DNA from: Miscanthus floridulus
Lineage: Eukaryota; Streptophyta; Magnoliopsida; Poales; Poaceae
DNA length: 64,000 nt
NCBI RefSeq assembly: GCF_019320115.1
Contig: NC_089583.1
Location: 76,029,368 to 76,093,367, forward strand
Reading direction: 5' to 3'
Translations under genes and position numbers: made by a program
In this document: positions 55,301 to 64,000 of the stretch, one piece after another
How the letters are laid out: each line of letters starts with the position of its first letter
How positions within the stretch are numbered: the stretch's first letter is position 1
The notes under the pieces: model-generated
Told to the model about the DNA's origin: nothing
The model's database searches: none
Seen by the model: the letters and a program-made list of their open reading frames with translations, nothing else

Positions 55301-55882
55301 ACCGCTCTCCTCGGCTACATGTGATTTGTACTCACATACAGTTGAGAGGCATTTATTTAGACCTTGCTACAAGGCTGATACCTCGCCTTCTAGCAAGCTC
55401 GGGGACTACATCGGTACGATGCACCTGTCGGTGCATCTCGTATTGCTTGTGCTATGATTGGATTCTTGACTTTAGTGGAAATTCTTTTTAGACCCTGGCA
55501 CCACGTGCCTACATCACCTACTACCAGGCTCGGGGACTAAGTGGGCACACTTCACCTTGCGGTGAATGTGTTTATTTTATCGACCCCTACGCTCGCAAGT
55601 GTTGGCCAGAACTACTACTGTCCAAGGGTCACTTACATTTCTTTTCAGAAATACAAGTGGGAACACTTGATAAGGATAGAAATCTTTTTCTTTTTCCTTT
55701 AGAGCACCATGCATTCTTTAGACAACCGGAATCTTCGGCTATAATCGTGGTCTACCACTTTCTGTTCTAACCAGAATACTGGCACATTCGATTGGTCAAT
55801 GTTTCAATCAGTTGGAGATGACTAGAAGACGGGTCGCATTAGCCGAAGGAGATTGAACGGCGTGTCACAGCATAATACATGG
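55301..55882 (+). other. G2 3' untranslated region with two further polypurine-like tracts and hairpins
   Basis: AGCTCGGGGACTA (55398) is followed by a perfect hairpin GATGCACC, TGTC, GGTGCATC (55419-55438). GGCTCGGGGACTA (55529) is followed by CACTTCACC, TTGC, GGTGAATGTG (55549-55571). No gene seen. Confidence 0.65.
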
Positions 55883-55897
55883 AGCTCAGGGACTAGC
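55883..55897 (+). promoter_or_regulatory. Polypurine tract of G2
   Basis: AGCTCAGGGACTAGC directly before TGTGGGGG of the 3' LTR. Confidence 0.7.
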
Positions 55898-56367
55898 TGT
55901 GGGGGTATTAACCCCTATACCCTTATAGGTAGGCTTGGGCCGGCCCATACTAGGGGGTCTGGCCCACTAGAAGACGACGCGCGGCCCGGCCAATCTGTTC
56001 GGAGTCCCGCGCAAGGAATCAAGATAGATTTGGAGATCAAGCAAGATCCTAGTCGGTTAGAATAGGAATCCTTATCTGGCCTCCTATGGCAATTGTAACT
56101 GGTTAGGATTAGTTTCTAGATCTGTAACCCTGCCCCTAGACTATATAAGGCGGGCAAGGGACCCCTCTAAAAAACATCTCTCATTGACATACAACAATAC
56201 AATTAGACACAGGACATAGGTATTACGCCTTTATGGTGGCCGAACCTGGATAAAACCTCGTGTCTGTCTTGCGTCACCATCTTGTTTGTAGCTTGCGCAT
56301 CTGTCTGCCGACAATCTACTACCTTGGGCATACCCCTAGGTAGACTACCGACCATATTTCGTTGACA
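55898..56367 (+). repeat. 3' LTR of G2 (470 bp)
   Basis: Same length as the 5' LTR; ends GTTGACA at 56367, followed by the target duplication CATAG. Confidence 0.96.
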
Positions 56368-56372
56368 CATAG

Positions 56373-56596
56373 CTACTCAAGGTTCCAAACTACGAGTTTG
56401 GAAGAGATTTGCTCGGTGTGGTTTTGTGTTTGCAGTTGGCCCTAGACGGTCTGACACTAGAAAGTCAATCAGTCCGGTTCAATCAATTGTTTTTGGATTG
56501 GCTAAAGAACCTAAGTCAATCGGTCTAGTTCATTCGGTTCGTTCAGAGGCTATCGCTAAAAGGAAAATAGTGACAATGAAAAGGAATGAATCAAGA
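56373..56596 (+). other. G3 spacer between antisense gene copies, right part
   Basis: Resumes G3 after G2. No gene seen. Confidence 0.5.
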
Positions 56597-57408
56597 CTAG
56601 AACACAGAGAACAAGTGCAAAGAGATTTTTTTCATTGACATAACCCTATTTACAATCTCGAGGCCAAAGAAAACGCGATTAATGATTCCTTTGGCTGGGG
56701 TTATGTGAGCTATGGCTTCGGCGGCTCCCTCAAAGTCATCCACCAACTCCTGGTGGATGTTGGGATCCTCGCCCTAGAGACGGGCCTCCAACACACCGCC
56801 CTGAACATTTAAGGCTTTGGCCGCATCGTTTGCCACCAACTGGAGTGCCTCTAGTTGCTCCATTAGGGCTACAATGAGAAGGGAAAGGGCGTCAGGAGAG
56901 AATAAGGGAAACAGAGTAAACAAATACATAGTTATCTAGGAGAACTTACCTGCAACTCTAGCATCAGACGCCACCATCAGAAGCTGCTAGTTGTGCTCGG
57001 ACAGCATTGGTTTCCCCCTCCATGGCAGCGAGGGTAGCTTGGGAAGCGCTCAAGGCGATCTCTAGATGACTGTTGTCATGAGTCACCTCCGAGTAGCGGT
57101 CCATCGCCGCGTTCCAATCGTGGTGATAACGGTGGGTGTCGTCTCCATTATAGGAATCGGATGACTCGTCAGAAGACTCTATCGGTGCCACTGATTTGGT
57201 ATCCTAGGTGGCACTAGAAGGCCCTGCCACGTGACGATGGGTGCCAGCATGGGATATGGCTCTACAGATCAAAATAAGTCAGTTAAGACGACCATTGAAA
57301 AGAACAAAGATGTTGACGAGTTCTTGCTTACACCTGACGATAGAGGCATTGCTGCATGGGGAGCTCTTCCTCTGGGATATCACCGGCAGGACGCTTATCG
57401 TCGGCCAT
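56597..57408 (-). pseudogene. Antisense gene of G3, copy 2 (three exons)
   Basis: Exon 1 57408-57332 (MADDKRPAGDIPEEELPMQQ), exon 2 57261-56950, exon 3 56868-56597. Introns are 57331-57262 (70 bp, GTAAGC...CTGTAG) and 56949-56869 (81 bp, GTAAGT...TTGTAG). Donor choice was set by alignment with copy 1, which also keeps the frame. Exon 2 contains PIESSDESSDSYNGDD and a coiled-coil-like SHLEIALSASQATLAAMEGE. Exon 3 contains LMEQLEALQLVANDAAKALN and AKGIINRVFFGLEIVNRVMS. One TAG in exon 2 and one in exon 3; a short duplication (TCTGATG, 56960-56990) breaks the end of exon 2. I do not recognise the protein; it lacks the Transposase_28-like domain of G1 and G2. Confidence 0.74.
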
Positions 57409-57515
57409 GAGTTTGAAAAAAGGAGGGGCAGTTTAGATCTGGAGAGGAAGAAATCGCACGGTGACAAAAGCAGAGGTAGGAACAGATGTGATCCCTCAGC
57501 TATCCTTCAGGGGTG

Positions 57516-57524
57516 TATTTATAG
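57516..57524 (-). promoter_or_regulatory. TATA box of G3 antisense gene copy 2
   Basis: The minus strand reads CTATAAATA, 108 bp upstream of the ATG at 57408. Copy 1 has its TATA box at a matching distance. Confidence 0.7.
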
Positions 57525-58165
57525 CTGGAGTATGATACTAACAGATCTTTTAAGTCAAGAAAAAATAGATTAGACTCATGAATAATGAAAGGCCATCTTG
57601 GATTTCGAGGAGACCATGCGTAGCCTAATGAGGGAGCAACAGTTACAGAAGCAGCGGATGTAAAAAAATTTATTCATCAAGGCTTATTTATAGCTTCATT
57701 CAAATCCAGATGCGGACGTGAGGTGTTATCTACTATAATTTTGCATTTTCAGGCATGCCCGAAAGCAGGCCCTGGAATTGATCGATTAAAGTTCGATCGA
57801 TTAGCTAATGAGCTAAAACTAAAGAGGTAATCGATTCGAGGAGCCGATCACTGATGCAACGGTCAATGGTGATGAAAGAATTTGTGTGCAAATGTAACAG
57901 ACTCAAGGAATGTCAAAAGATCAGCTATAAGCACATGTTGAATTGGGGAAGGATTGGCTCGAGAGGTCGGGAAAATGATCACCACCAGATGACCAAAATG
58001 AAATAATCTTTGATATGATCCTTTATCAAGAAGGGCCAATGAGATAAAAGGAGGCTGAAGAAGTTGGCATGAAATTGGAGCAGATGGTTGGAAGTACGGC
58101 GCATGCAACAGTCATGAGGAGTAATTTTGGAATAAAATTATTTTATCCTAAAATTGGGGAGCATG
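57525..58165 (+). other. G3 3' untranslated region with polypurine tract
   Basis: No gene seen. It ends in AAAATTGGGGAGCATG just before the LTR (58150-58165). Confidence 0.55.
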
Positions 58166-58974
58166 TGTTGACACCAAAATTTGGTTCAAGAAGAAGGGAT
58201 CCCAAGGTCTAAGTTCATCAAAGCAAGGCCGAGATATTCAGCTAAACTAGGTCACCATCAAATAAATAAGATGGCGTCATCATTCCAAAGGAATGGGCCC
58301 TATCGGCAGGTTCGGCAAGATACGAAGCAAGAAGAGGCGTTGGGCTCCATAGAAAGTAAAGATTGGAGTCTAAGTTATCTTAGATTAGGAAGTTTTGTTT
58401 TCTTTTCCAAGTTTTCATAACCGGTCTTGTTCGAGCAAGAATCATAGTCAAGCCTCGGGTATGAATAGTGAACCCTGGCTATTGTAATAAACATCTCTCA
58501 TCGATCAACCAAACAAGTACCTTTACTTTTTGGCTTAGGCCACCCCTTAGGAGTAGGAGTAGAGTAGATTTCGATGAGTTCTTTGGGCAAGCAGGGTTGT
58601 ATCGAATGACCTGACCTCCGGCTTGTTTGTGAGTATCCGGTATGACTTGTATTGTTACTTGTAAGGCTGCAACAAACGACTGATCTCTTGCAAGTCATAG
58701 TATAAGTTAGTTATCGATCTATATTGTTATTTGTAAGGCTGCAACAGATGACTAATCTCTTACAAATCACGGTATAGGTTAGTTATCGATTCGTATCAAC
58801 CTGTACAAGATGCAACAGACAACTGATCTCTTGTAAACGTTGGTATTGATCGAAGTTATCGATATTGTGTTAAATAGTTTACTGTTTAATACAATATCAC
58901 CAATTGCACAATCTAGATTGAGATTTGTTAGCCTTATTATTTTGATCTATTGTCTGTTGATTACCATCACAATT
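58166..58974 (+). repeat. 3' LTR of G3, left 809 bp
   Basis: Starts TGTTGACACC. It contains three tandem copies of a 65-70-bp unit (58668, 58733, 58803), of which the 5' LTR shows the last two. Cut at 58974 by the Tekay insertion; predicted target duplication CAATT (58970-58974). Confidence 0.86.
58668..58870 (+). repeat. 65-70-bp tandem repeat in the G3 3' LTR, three units
   Basis: Each unit has the pattern GTAAGGCTGCAACA, GACTGATCTCTTG, GTTAGTTATCGAT. Confidence 0.8.
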
Positions 58975-61900
58975 TGTAACACCCTAAAATTTACCTCTTT
59001 TAAAATAGAGCTAAAATGATTTATTTATAAATTTTTATGCGCATGAAATATAGGAAATAAAATTTTTCATTAAATTAAAATACATCATAAGGTAGTAACA
59101 TGTGTGAGCATACATGCTGTTGCATCTTATTGTGATGGATGGTGTGGATCCAAAACTCCAAAGTAAATTGGAATGTTTTTTGAAAAGAGTTTGAAAATGG
59201 CTTTGAAATAAAAGAAAAGAAAGAAAAGAAAATTAGAAAATAAAAGTATTTTTGAAGTTGTAAAGTTTATCTTGGAAAGCTTAATAGAATTGTCCATTTT
59301 TATTGAATGGGAAAGTATTTTTGAAACCATACTCGAATTGGATTTGAATTTAGCTTAGAATTGGAAGATTAGAAAAAAAAAGAAATTGGAAAATGTAAGA
59401 ACTTAAAAAGTTATTTTTGGAACTTACCAAAAATTGGTTCATTTATGTTGGAATTAGAAAGTATATTTTAAATCATATTTATGCTTGATTTGGTTCATAT
59501 TTAAAATGATTTTGAATTAAGAAATAGAATTCAGAAATAGAAAAGGATTTTTATTTGAAAAATATTCTTTTCTGCCCTTTTTGGCCCAACCTCGGAACCA
59601 GCCCAGCAGCCTTTCTCCCCTCCCTCACGCGCTCGGCCCACTTCTTCTCTTCCCGATTTCCCGACCTCGGCCCGCTGCTTGCCTGGCCCAGTTCCGCGCC
59701 CATCCTTTCTCTTCCACGCGCAGTGCCTACGCCCGCAGCACCGCGGCCCAGCTGGCGCCCCGGCCCGCTCAGCGCTGCTCGGCCTTCATCACTGCACGAG
59801 CCGTCCGCTCTCCTGCTACAACCTGGCCCCGCTTGTTAGCCGCCCGCCCTCCCGTCGTCTCCCTTTCCTTTCTTCTTCCCCGTTCTTTCCTTCCTCATCG
59901 CCGATGGCGCACCCCCGTATGGAAATCCACCGCGTCGACGCTCCTCCAAGGCAAGCCGCCCGCGCCCGTTTGGCAAGCGGCCAATCAGCCCCGCTCCCCT
60001 TCCATCCATGCAGCACCCTAGGCCTATAAAGCCCCCAACCGAGCGCCTCGCTTTCTCCTTTCTCCGTTCGCCTCTCCAGCCACCACTGCCGCCATCGACC
60101 TCGCCTCTGGAGCCTGTACCGGACGCCGCGCTCCGTTTCCATCAACTCGCGGTGAGCTCCTCGTCCTTCCTCTGCCCTCCATTTATCGAATCACACACCG
60201 GAATGCCGTAGCACCGAACACCCGACCCGCCGGCCATGGCACTGCCATGGGCTCGGTACCCCGACGCGTACCCCACCATCGTTTTGTGCTCCGTTGAGTC
60301 CGCGGGGTCATGTTCTATGCGTCAGTGGGTTTGGAATCGATCGGGGTGCACCAAAATGTCGTACCGACGTTTGCCGCCGTGCTCGCCTCGCCGCCGGCCA
60401 TGGCGGGCTCGCCGGCGGTGTTGTGCAGCAGCGGGGAAACACTCCATTGCACCGGCACCGTTAGATCAAGCGTGGACGGCCCCGATTTGATCATACTGTT
60501 TCGGTCAGTAGTCGGTCCACCACGGACTCATGGACGTGGTCCACGGCGCCAGCGCACCGCGTCCACCGAACGCGTGGCACACCGCGCCAACCAGCGGCTG
60601 CCGCGTGGTGCACGGTCAGCCGACGCGGTCAACCCCCCCGAGTCAGCCGCGCTCTTTTGCAGAAAAGCCCTCCTATTTTTGTAGAATCAACCCGCAGTCC
60701 GATTTAGTTCAAAATAATTACAAATCCATCCTGATTTTATTCACTTTAGACCCTGTATTTTCTAGAATTAGTGTGCCCAGTCCAAAATACATTTAAATTC
60801 AGATTTTTAGTTGTTTTAATTCAAATTTGAGTTCAAATATTTACACGAATGCCACTGGATCTTATTTTATGCGTAACTTTTGCGTTTTAAGTCCGAATTG
60901 ACCCATTCAAATTGCGTTAGGATCGTATTTATGTTTTCTATGTGTTTATACAACTGTTAGGCATGTTTTCAACACTTGAAATTCATGAGTAGATTTAATC
61001 TATTATTTAATTAAAGTAAAACTTTTTTAAACCATAACTTATTCATTCTAACTCCGAGATAGTCCATTCAAGTTGCGTTTGTTTTGTAACGACGAGATCT
61101 ACGTATTAGTAATGATGTTTACTATATTACTATTTCATAAAAATCATAGTTTAAATCATATCTTGACTAAAGATTATGCAACTAGGTTTTATACATAAAA
61201 TATGATTTGTTTTACTTTTGTTTTATAATTTAAATCTAAGATTGACTTGATTCAATCCATATTGTTTATAAAATATCTTTTGTATATGAATTCATATAGT
61301 TAACATAAACGAAGCCTATAGTTTCTTTTCCACGTATTAAGCAAATCTCTCGGTAGTTGTAACTTTTCAACCGTAGCTTCGATTAGCGTGCTTCTCGCGA
61401 CTGTGTGTTCGTAGCGGTACGTAGAATCGTGTTTCAATCTCTTTTACTTATTTTTCTATGATTGGTGTACTGTTCTGATATAGATGCAACTGTATGCTAT
61501 GCATGTATGTGTATGGATGTTTGTGTGGTATTCTATGATTGTCCAGTCGGTGAGATACACGTGGTGATCCAAGAAGAAGAAGAAAGACATCAAAGAATAA
61601 AGCTTACCGAAGGATCGGTGTGTAAGGCAAGTATAGCATGGGATTGTCCTTGTTACCTATTCACATTTAAACACTTAATTCATATTGCATGTGTCTACCT
61701 TGTTGCCAAATAGGATATCCTAGATATTTGATATCTTGTTCCTTGAAACCTTTGGGACATTGCATTGGGTAGTTTTTGCTAGTGCTTAATCAAAACCATG
61801 ATCTTGTAACTTGACTAATGATATATGCAATAAACATTAAAATGTGACTTTTTAGTAACATGGACATAGGGGGCTAGAGTGTTTATATGCTTCAGATTCC

Positions 61901-62835
61901 TCTCCCTAAGGACTTATCTATAAGCGATCATCCAGGACTTACAGTACAGCTGTGAGGGCCATATGGCTCTGGCTTTAGCTCAGTATGAGGATCTTTTCTA
62001 GCTTGTTAGTTGTTACCTTTGAGGCGCAGGGTATGTTTCCTTTGCTACTAGGAAGTGTGTACCGTGCTGCGATGCCCACGCTTGCCACTCCTAGAGATGG
62101 GCCACATACGCCTGGCAGCCCTAACATGTTAGACGAATTCTTTGAAAGGCTTCATAATGAATCCTACCGACCTTCCTTGGAAGTGGGTCAAGAGAATAGC
62201 TACTCGAGCGAAAGGGTAAATCACAACTCACAGTGAACGTGTACAAACTCTGCAGAGTATAAAAACTATTATAACAGCTGTGCTCACGGATACGAGCGGC
62301 CTTGGACCCTTATGGAATAGAGATGATCACTAATGGATGATGATGTTAATAATTAATCGTTTATGCTATACATTATTCATGTTTACTTGATCATGAGTTT
62401 ATGGGCTTATGGATAAACTTATTGCCAACCAATTGCTAAAATTATGATAAACAAAGGCTAATTGCAGTAAACCAGTATCAGCCCTTTTGAGCCTCATGAA
62501 CCCCATGATATAATTGTTAAGTACGATATGTACTTACACTTGCTTTATTTTCTATACATTGGATAAAAATCCTGGATGAGTACCAGATTGCTGGTTTTGG
62601 AGGAGTTAGGCTTGTGGTCAACCAGTCAGTCGTCCCTGTGAATTTGGAGTCTTCGCCAGAAGATCGGAGTCAACTTTCCACTGTCTTTATTCTGAGGTTA
62701 TTTTCTTTTACTAATACGTTATGTAATAAGTATTGTCTTTTGATATTACCCTGATTTGTGGCTGTATGTGAGATTTGACTTTCTGGGCTCACATATTGTG
62801 TGTATCTGGTTTTGTCTTTAAAACCAGGTGCTACA
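58975..62835 (+). repeat. 5' LTR of the Tekay-type element (3861 bp)
   Basis: TGTAACACCC at the start, GGTGCTACA at the end, directly followed by the primer site. An AT-rich body encloses a GC-rich block (59580-60660) with the TATA box at 60025 and many GGCCCA motifs. Long frames in the GC-rich block overlap on several frames and both strands, so I take none as a gene. Confidence 0.86.
60025..60030 (+). promoter_or_regulatory. TATA box of the Tekay-type LTR
   Basis: TATAAA in CCTATAAAGCCCCC, at the centre of the GC-rich block. Confidence 0.65.
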
Positions 62836-62838
62836 AAG

Positions 62839-62850
62839 TGGTATCAGAGC
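62839..62850 (+). promoter_or_regulatory. Primer binding site of the Tekay-type element
   Basis: TGGTATCAGAGC, a perfect match to the initiator methionine tRNA complement, three bases after the LTR. Confidence 0.92.
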
Positions 62851-63027
62851 AATGCTAACTGTAGGATGCAAGCCTAGATAGAACTGGACATTTTAGCATG
62901 CTTTTATCTTGCTTAGTTCTTATTTTCTCTCCAACCTTGTTATTTGCTAAAATTTATGCTCACTTCAGCCTCTGTCTGTTATGAAAACTTTGTCTCTATT
63001 CTCAATCCTCTATCTTTGTCTATATAG

Positions 63028-63400
63028 ATGGATCGTAATGAGGAGACCACCGGTATCAAAGGTCAGGAGGACCAAGCTATGTTGCCCTTGACTGCATTCA
63101 ACAAGGAGAAGTTTGTAGCTATGCAACAACAAGCACCAGAAGGTATGACTCAACCTAGGAGTTTTCAACAGTGCTTGCCACAAGGTCAAACAAACATACC
63201 ATAGGGACCAATGAAGAGACAAGTAACAAAAGCTTGGAAGAATATAAAGTCCAATGAAGATATTGGAAGAATGGCACATGAATGCCAGGATCACCCATAG
63301 CCGAAGCAAGAACAGAAGGTCTAGAAGAAATAGGAGCAAGGAAGTAAAGCAAAGAGAAACTACATCCGAGGAAGATTGAATAATGTGAATATGACAACCA
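63028..63400 (+). pseudogene. gag: Gag of the Tekay-type element, reduced to about 120 codons
   Basis: From ATG 63028 (MDRNEETTGIKGQEDQAM) in the frame that continues into protease. TAG codons at 63202, 63298, 63331 and 63340. Normal chromovirus gag is several hundred residues with a capsid domain and a CCHC knuckle. Here only a short Gln-rich part and a knuckle-like remnant (RMAHECQDHP) are left, so most of the capsid is deleted. Confidence 0.72.
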
Positions 63401-64000
63401 CTCATGGAGCTAAGGAGGTTGTGTATGGTTCCATTCTAGTAAACTTAGCTTCTGTCATAGTGCTGTTTGACCCCAGAGCTTCACATTCATTTATCTCTAG
63501 TGCATACGTAAAGGAACATAAGATAACTATGCTTCCAATGAGGAGACCAGTGATAGTTAAGACCCCAGAAGGAGAAATGAAGGCAAACCACAAATGCCCA
63601 AGAGTTAGTCTTAACATCAAAGGAGTAAAATTTGAAGCAAACCTTATTGTATTAGAGTTAGTGGACATTAATGTCATTCTTGGAATAGGATGGCTATCTG
63701 CTTGTGAAGGAGTGATCAAGTATGCCCAGCGTTCGGTGTTTCTTACCACACCATCAGGAGAAAGAATTGAGTATGAAGGTATTTAGCCTGTACCTAAGGA
63801 CAATGTGGATAAGAAAAGAAAGGAGATCTCACCAGAGACAGAATCAAAAAGCAATCAACATTTGGGTTCTATTACATTGTCACATCCAACTCCAATCCCT
63901 AGTCAGACAAACTTAGACTCTAAACAATTAGAAGTTTCTCAAGCTAAGGTTACTCCACTCTTTCCACATGAGGTATGCATAGATGGGTGGACAATCACCT
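63401..64000 (+). pseudogene. Protease region of the Tekay-type element, partial
   Basis: VLFDPRASHSFISSAYVKEH stands where the family has a D-S-G active site, so Ser and Gly are replaced by Pro and Arg. It continues LPMRRPVIVKTPEGEM, VNLIVLEL-like sequence, DINVILGIGWLSACEGVIKY and VFLTTPSGERIEYEGI. A TAG at 63784-63786 stands where the frame otherwise stays open to the window end. RT would follow outside the window. Confidence 0.82.

Larger units (their letters stand above)
43688..56367 (+). mobile_element. G2: complete Tat-type Gypsy element
   Basis: Two 470-bp LTRs (43688-44157, 55898-56367) and a perfect target duplication CATAG (43683-43687 and 56368-56372). Gag and pol are followed by a convergent antisense gene and 28-bp tandem repeats before the 3' LTR. 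The LTRs differ at about 34 of 470 positions by my count, nearly all transitions. It is inserted in the spacer between the two G3 antisense gene copies. Confidence 0.96.
24627..58974 (+). mobile_element. G3: Tat-type Gypsy element without visible RT or integrase, host of the other insertions
   Basis: Own sequence: 24627-30110, 42519-43687 and 56373-58974. The order is 5' LTR (cut by C), primer binding site, gag, protease, antisense gene copy 1 (split by solo LTR D), spacer (split by G2), antisense gene copy 2, polypurine tract, 3' LTR (cut by the Tekay element). Between protease (ends 29359) and the antisense gene there are only 490 bp, with no RT, RNase H or integrase motif. It is either a deletion derivative or a non-autonomous family. 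It is the oldest element visible, since every other one lies in it directly or indirectly. Confidence 0.83.
58975..64000 (+). mobile_element. Tekay-type Gypsy (chromovirus) element, 5' part
   Basis: 5' LTR starting TGTAACACCC, methionine-tRNA primer site, a shortened gag and a Tekay-type protease region, running off the right edge. It is inserted in the G3 3' LTR. Its 3' end lies outside the window. Confidence 0.87.

Noticed and set aside
59555..60796. Several long plus- and minus-strand frames in the GC-rich Tekay LTR block
   Set aside because: They overlap in several frames, have no family motif, and lie inside the LTR; GC-rich DNA gives such frames by chance.

Overview
This is plant nuclear DNA, most likely from a grass. 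I place it by its retrotransposon families: SIRE/Maximus-type Copia, Tat/Retand (RIRE2-like) Gypsy with antisense genes, and Tekay-type Gypsy. I see no host gene, tRNA, rRNA or CRISPR array. Essentially every base falls in LTR retrotransposons that are inserted into one another.

Layout, outermost first. The oldest visible element is a Tat-type Gypsy (G3, 24627-58974). It is broken at four places. (1) Its 5' LTR is cut at 24627 by element C, whose right part is 21900-24626. C was cut by element A (right part 17163-21899), A by Gypsy G1 (2758-17162), and G1 by a Copia SIRE element (1-2757, minus strand). These four form a five-level nest whose left ends all lie outside the window. (2) Its antisense gene is split by a solo LTR, D (30111-31562 plus 41372-42518), which itself holds a complete SIRE element, SIRE-2 (31563-41366). 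(3) A complete Tat-type Gypsy, G2 (43688-56367), sits further along with a perfect 5-bp target duplication. (4) Its 3' LTR is cut at 58974 by a Tekay-like Gypsy (58975 to the end), which has a 3.86-kb 5' LTR and the beginning of its coding region.

Gene content. G1 and G2 carry gag, protease, reverse transcriptase, two successive RNase H domains, and integrase. After integrase each carries a convergent, intron-containing gene on the opposite strand, then tandem repeats, a polypurine tract and the 3' LTR. G3 has gag and protease but no visible RT or integrase; instead it has two tandem copies of a smaller three-exon antisense gene, each with a TATA box about 110 bp upstream of its ATG. Elements A and C share LTR ends and polypurine tract with SIRE but show no pol, so they look like non-autonomous users of SIRE machinery. 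SIRE-2 has gag and pol with several frameshifts. SIRE-1 shows a fully open 268-codon gag and is the innermost insertion of its nest.

Most notable. Six SIRE-type LTR copies from this window (SIRE-1, both SIRE-2 LTRs, A, C, D) carry a stem-loop 208-216 nt downstream of the TATA box. The stem sequence differs between families while pairing is kept by compensatory changes, which suggests a structured RNA element in the transcript leader. Second, the broken reading frames are interrupted almost only by TAG, as expected from cytosine methylation and deamination at CAG. Third, the antisense genes have promoters, introns and poly(A)-like signals of their own.
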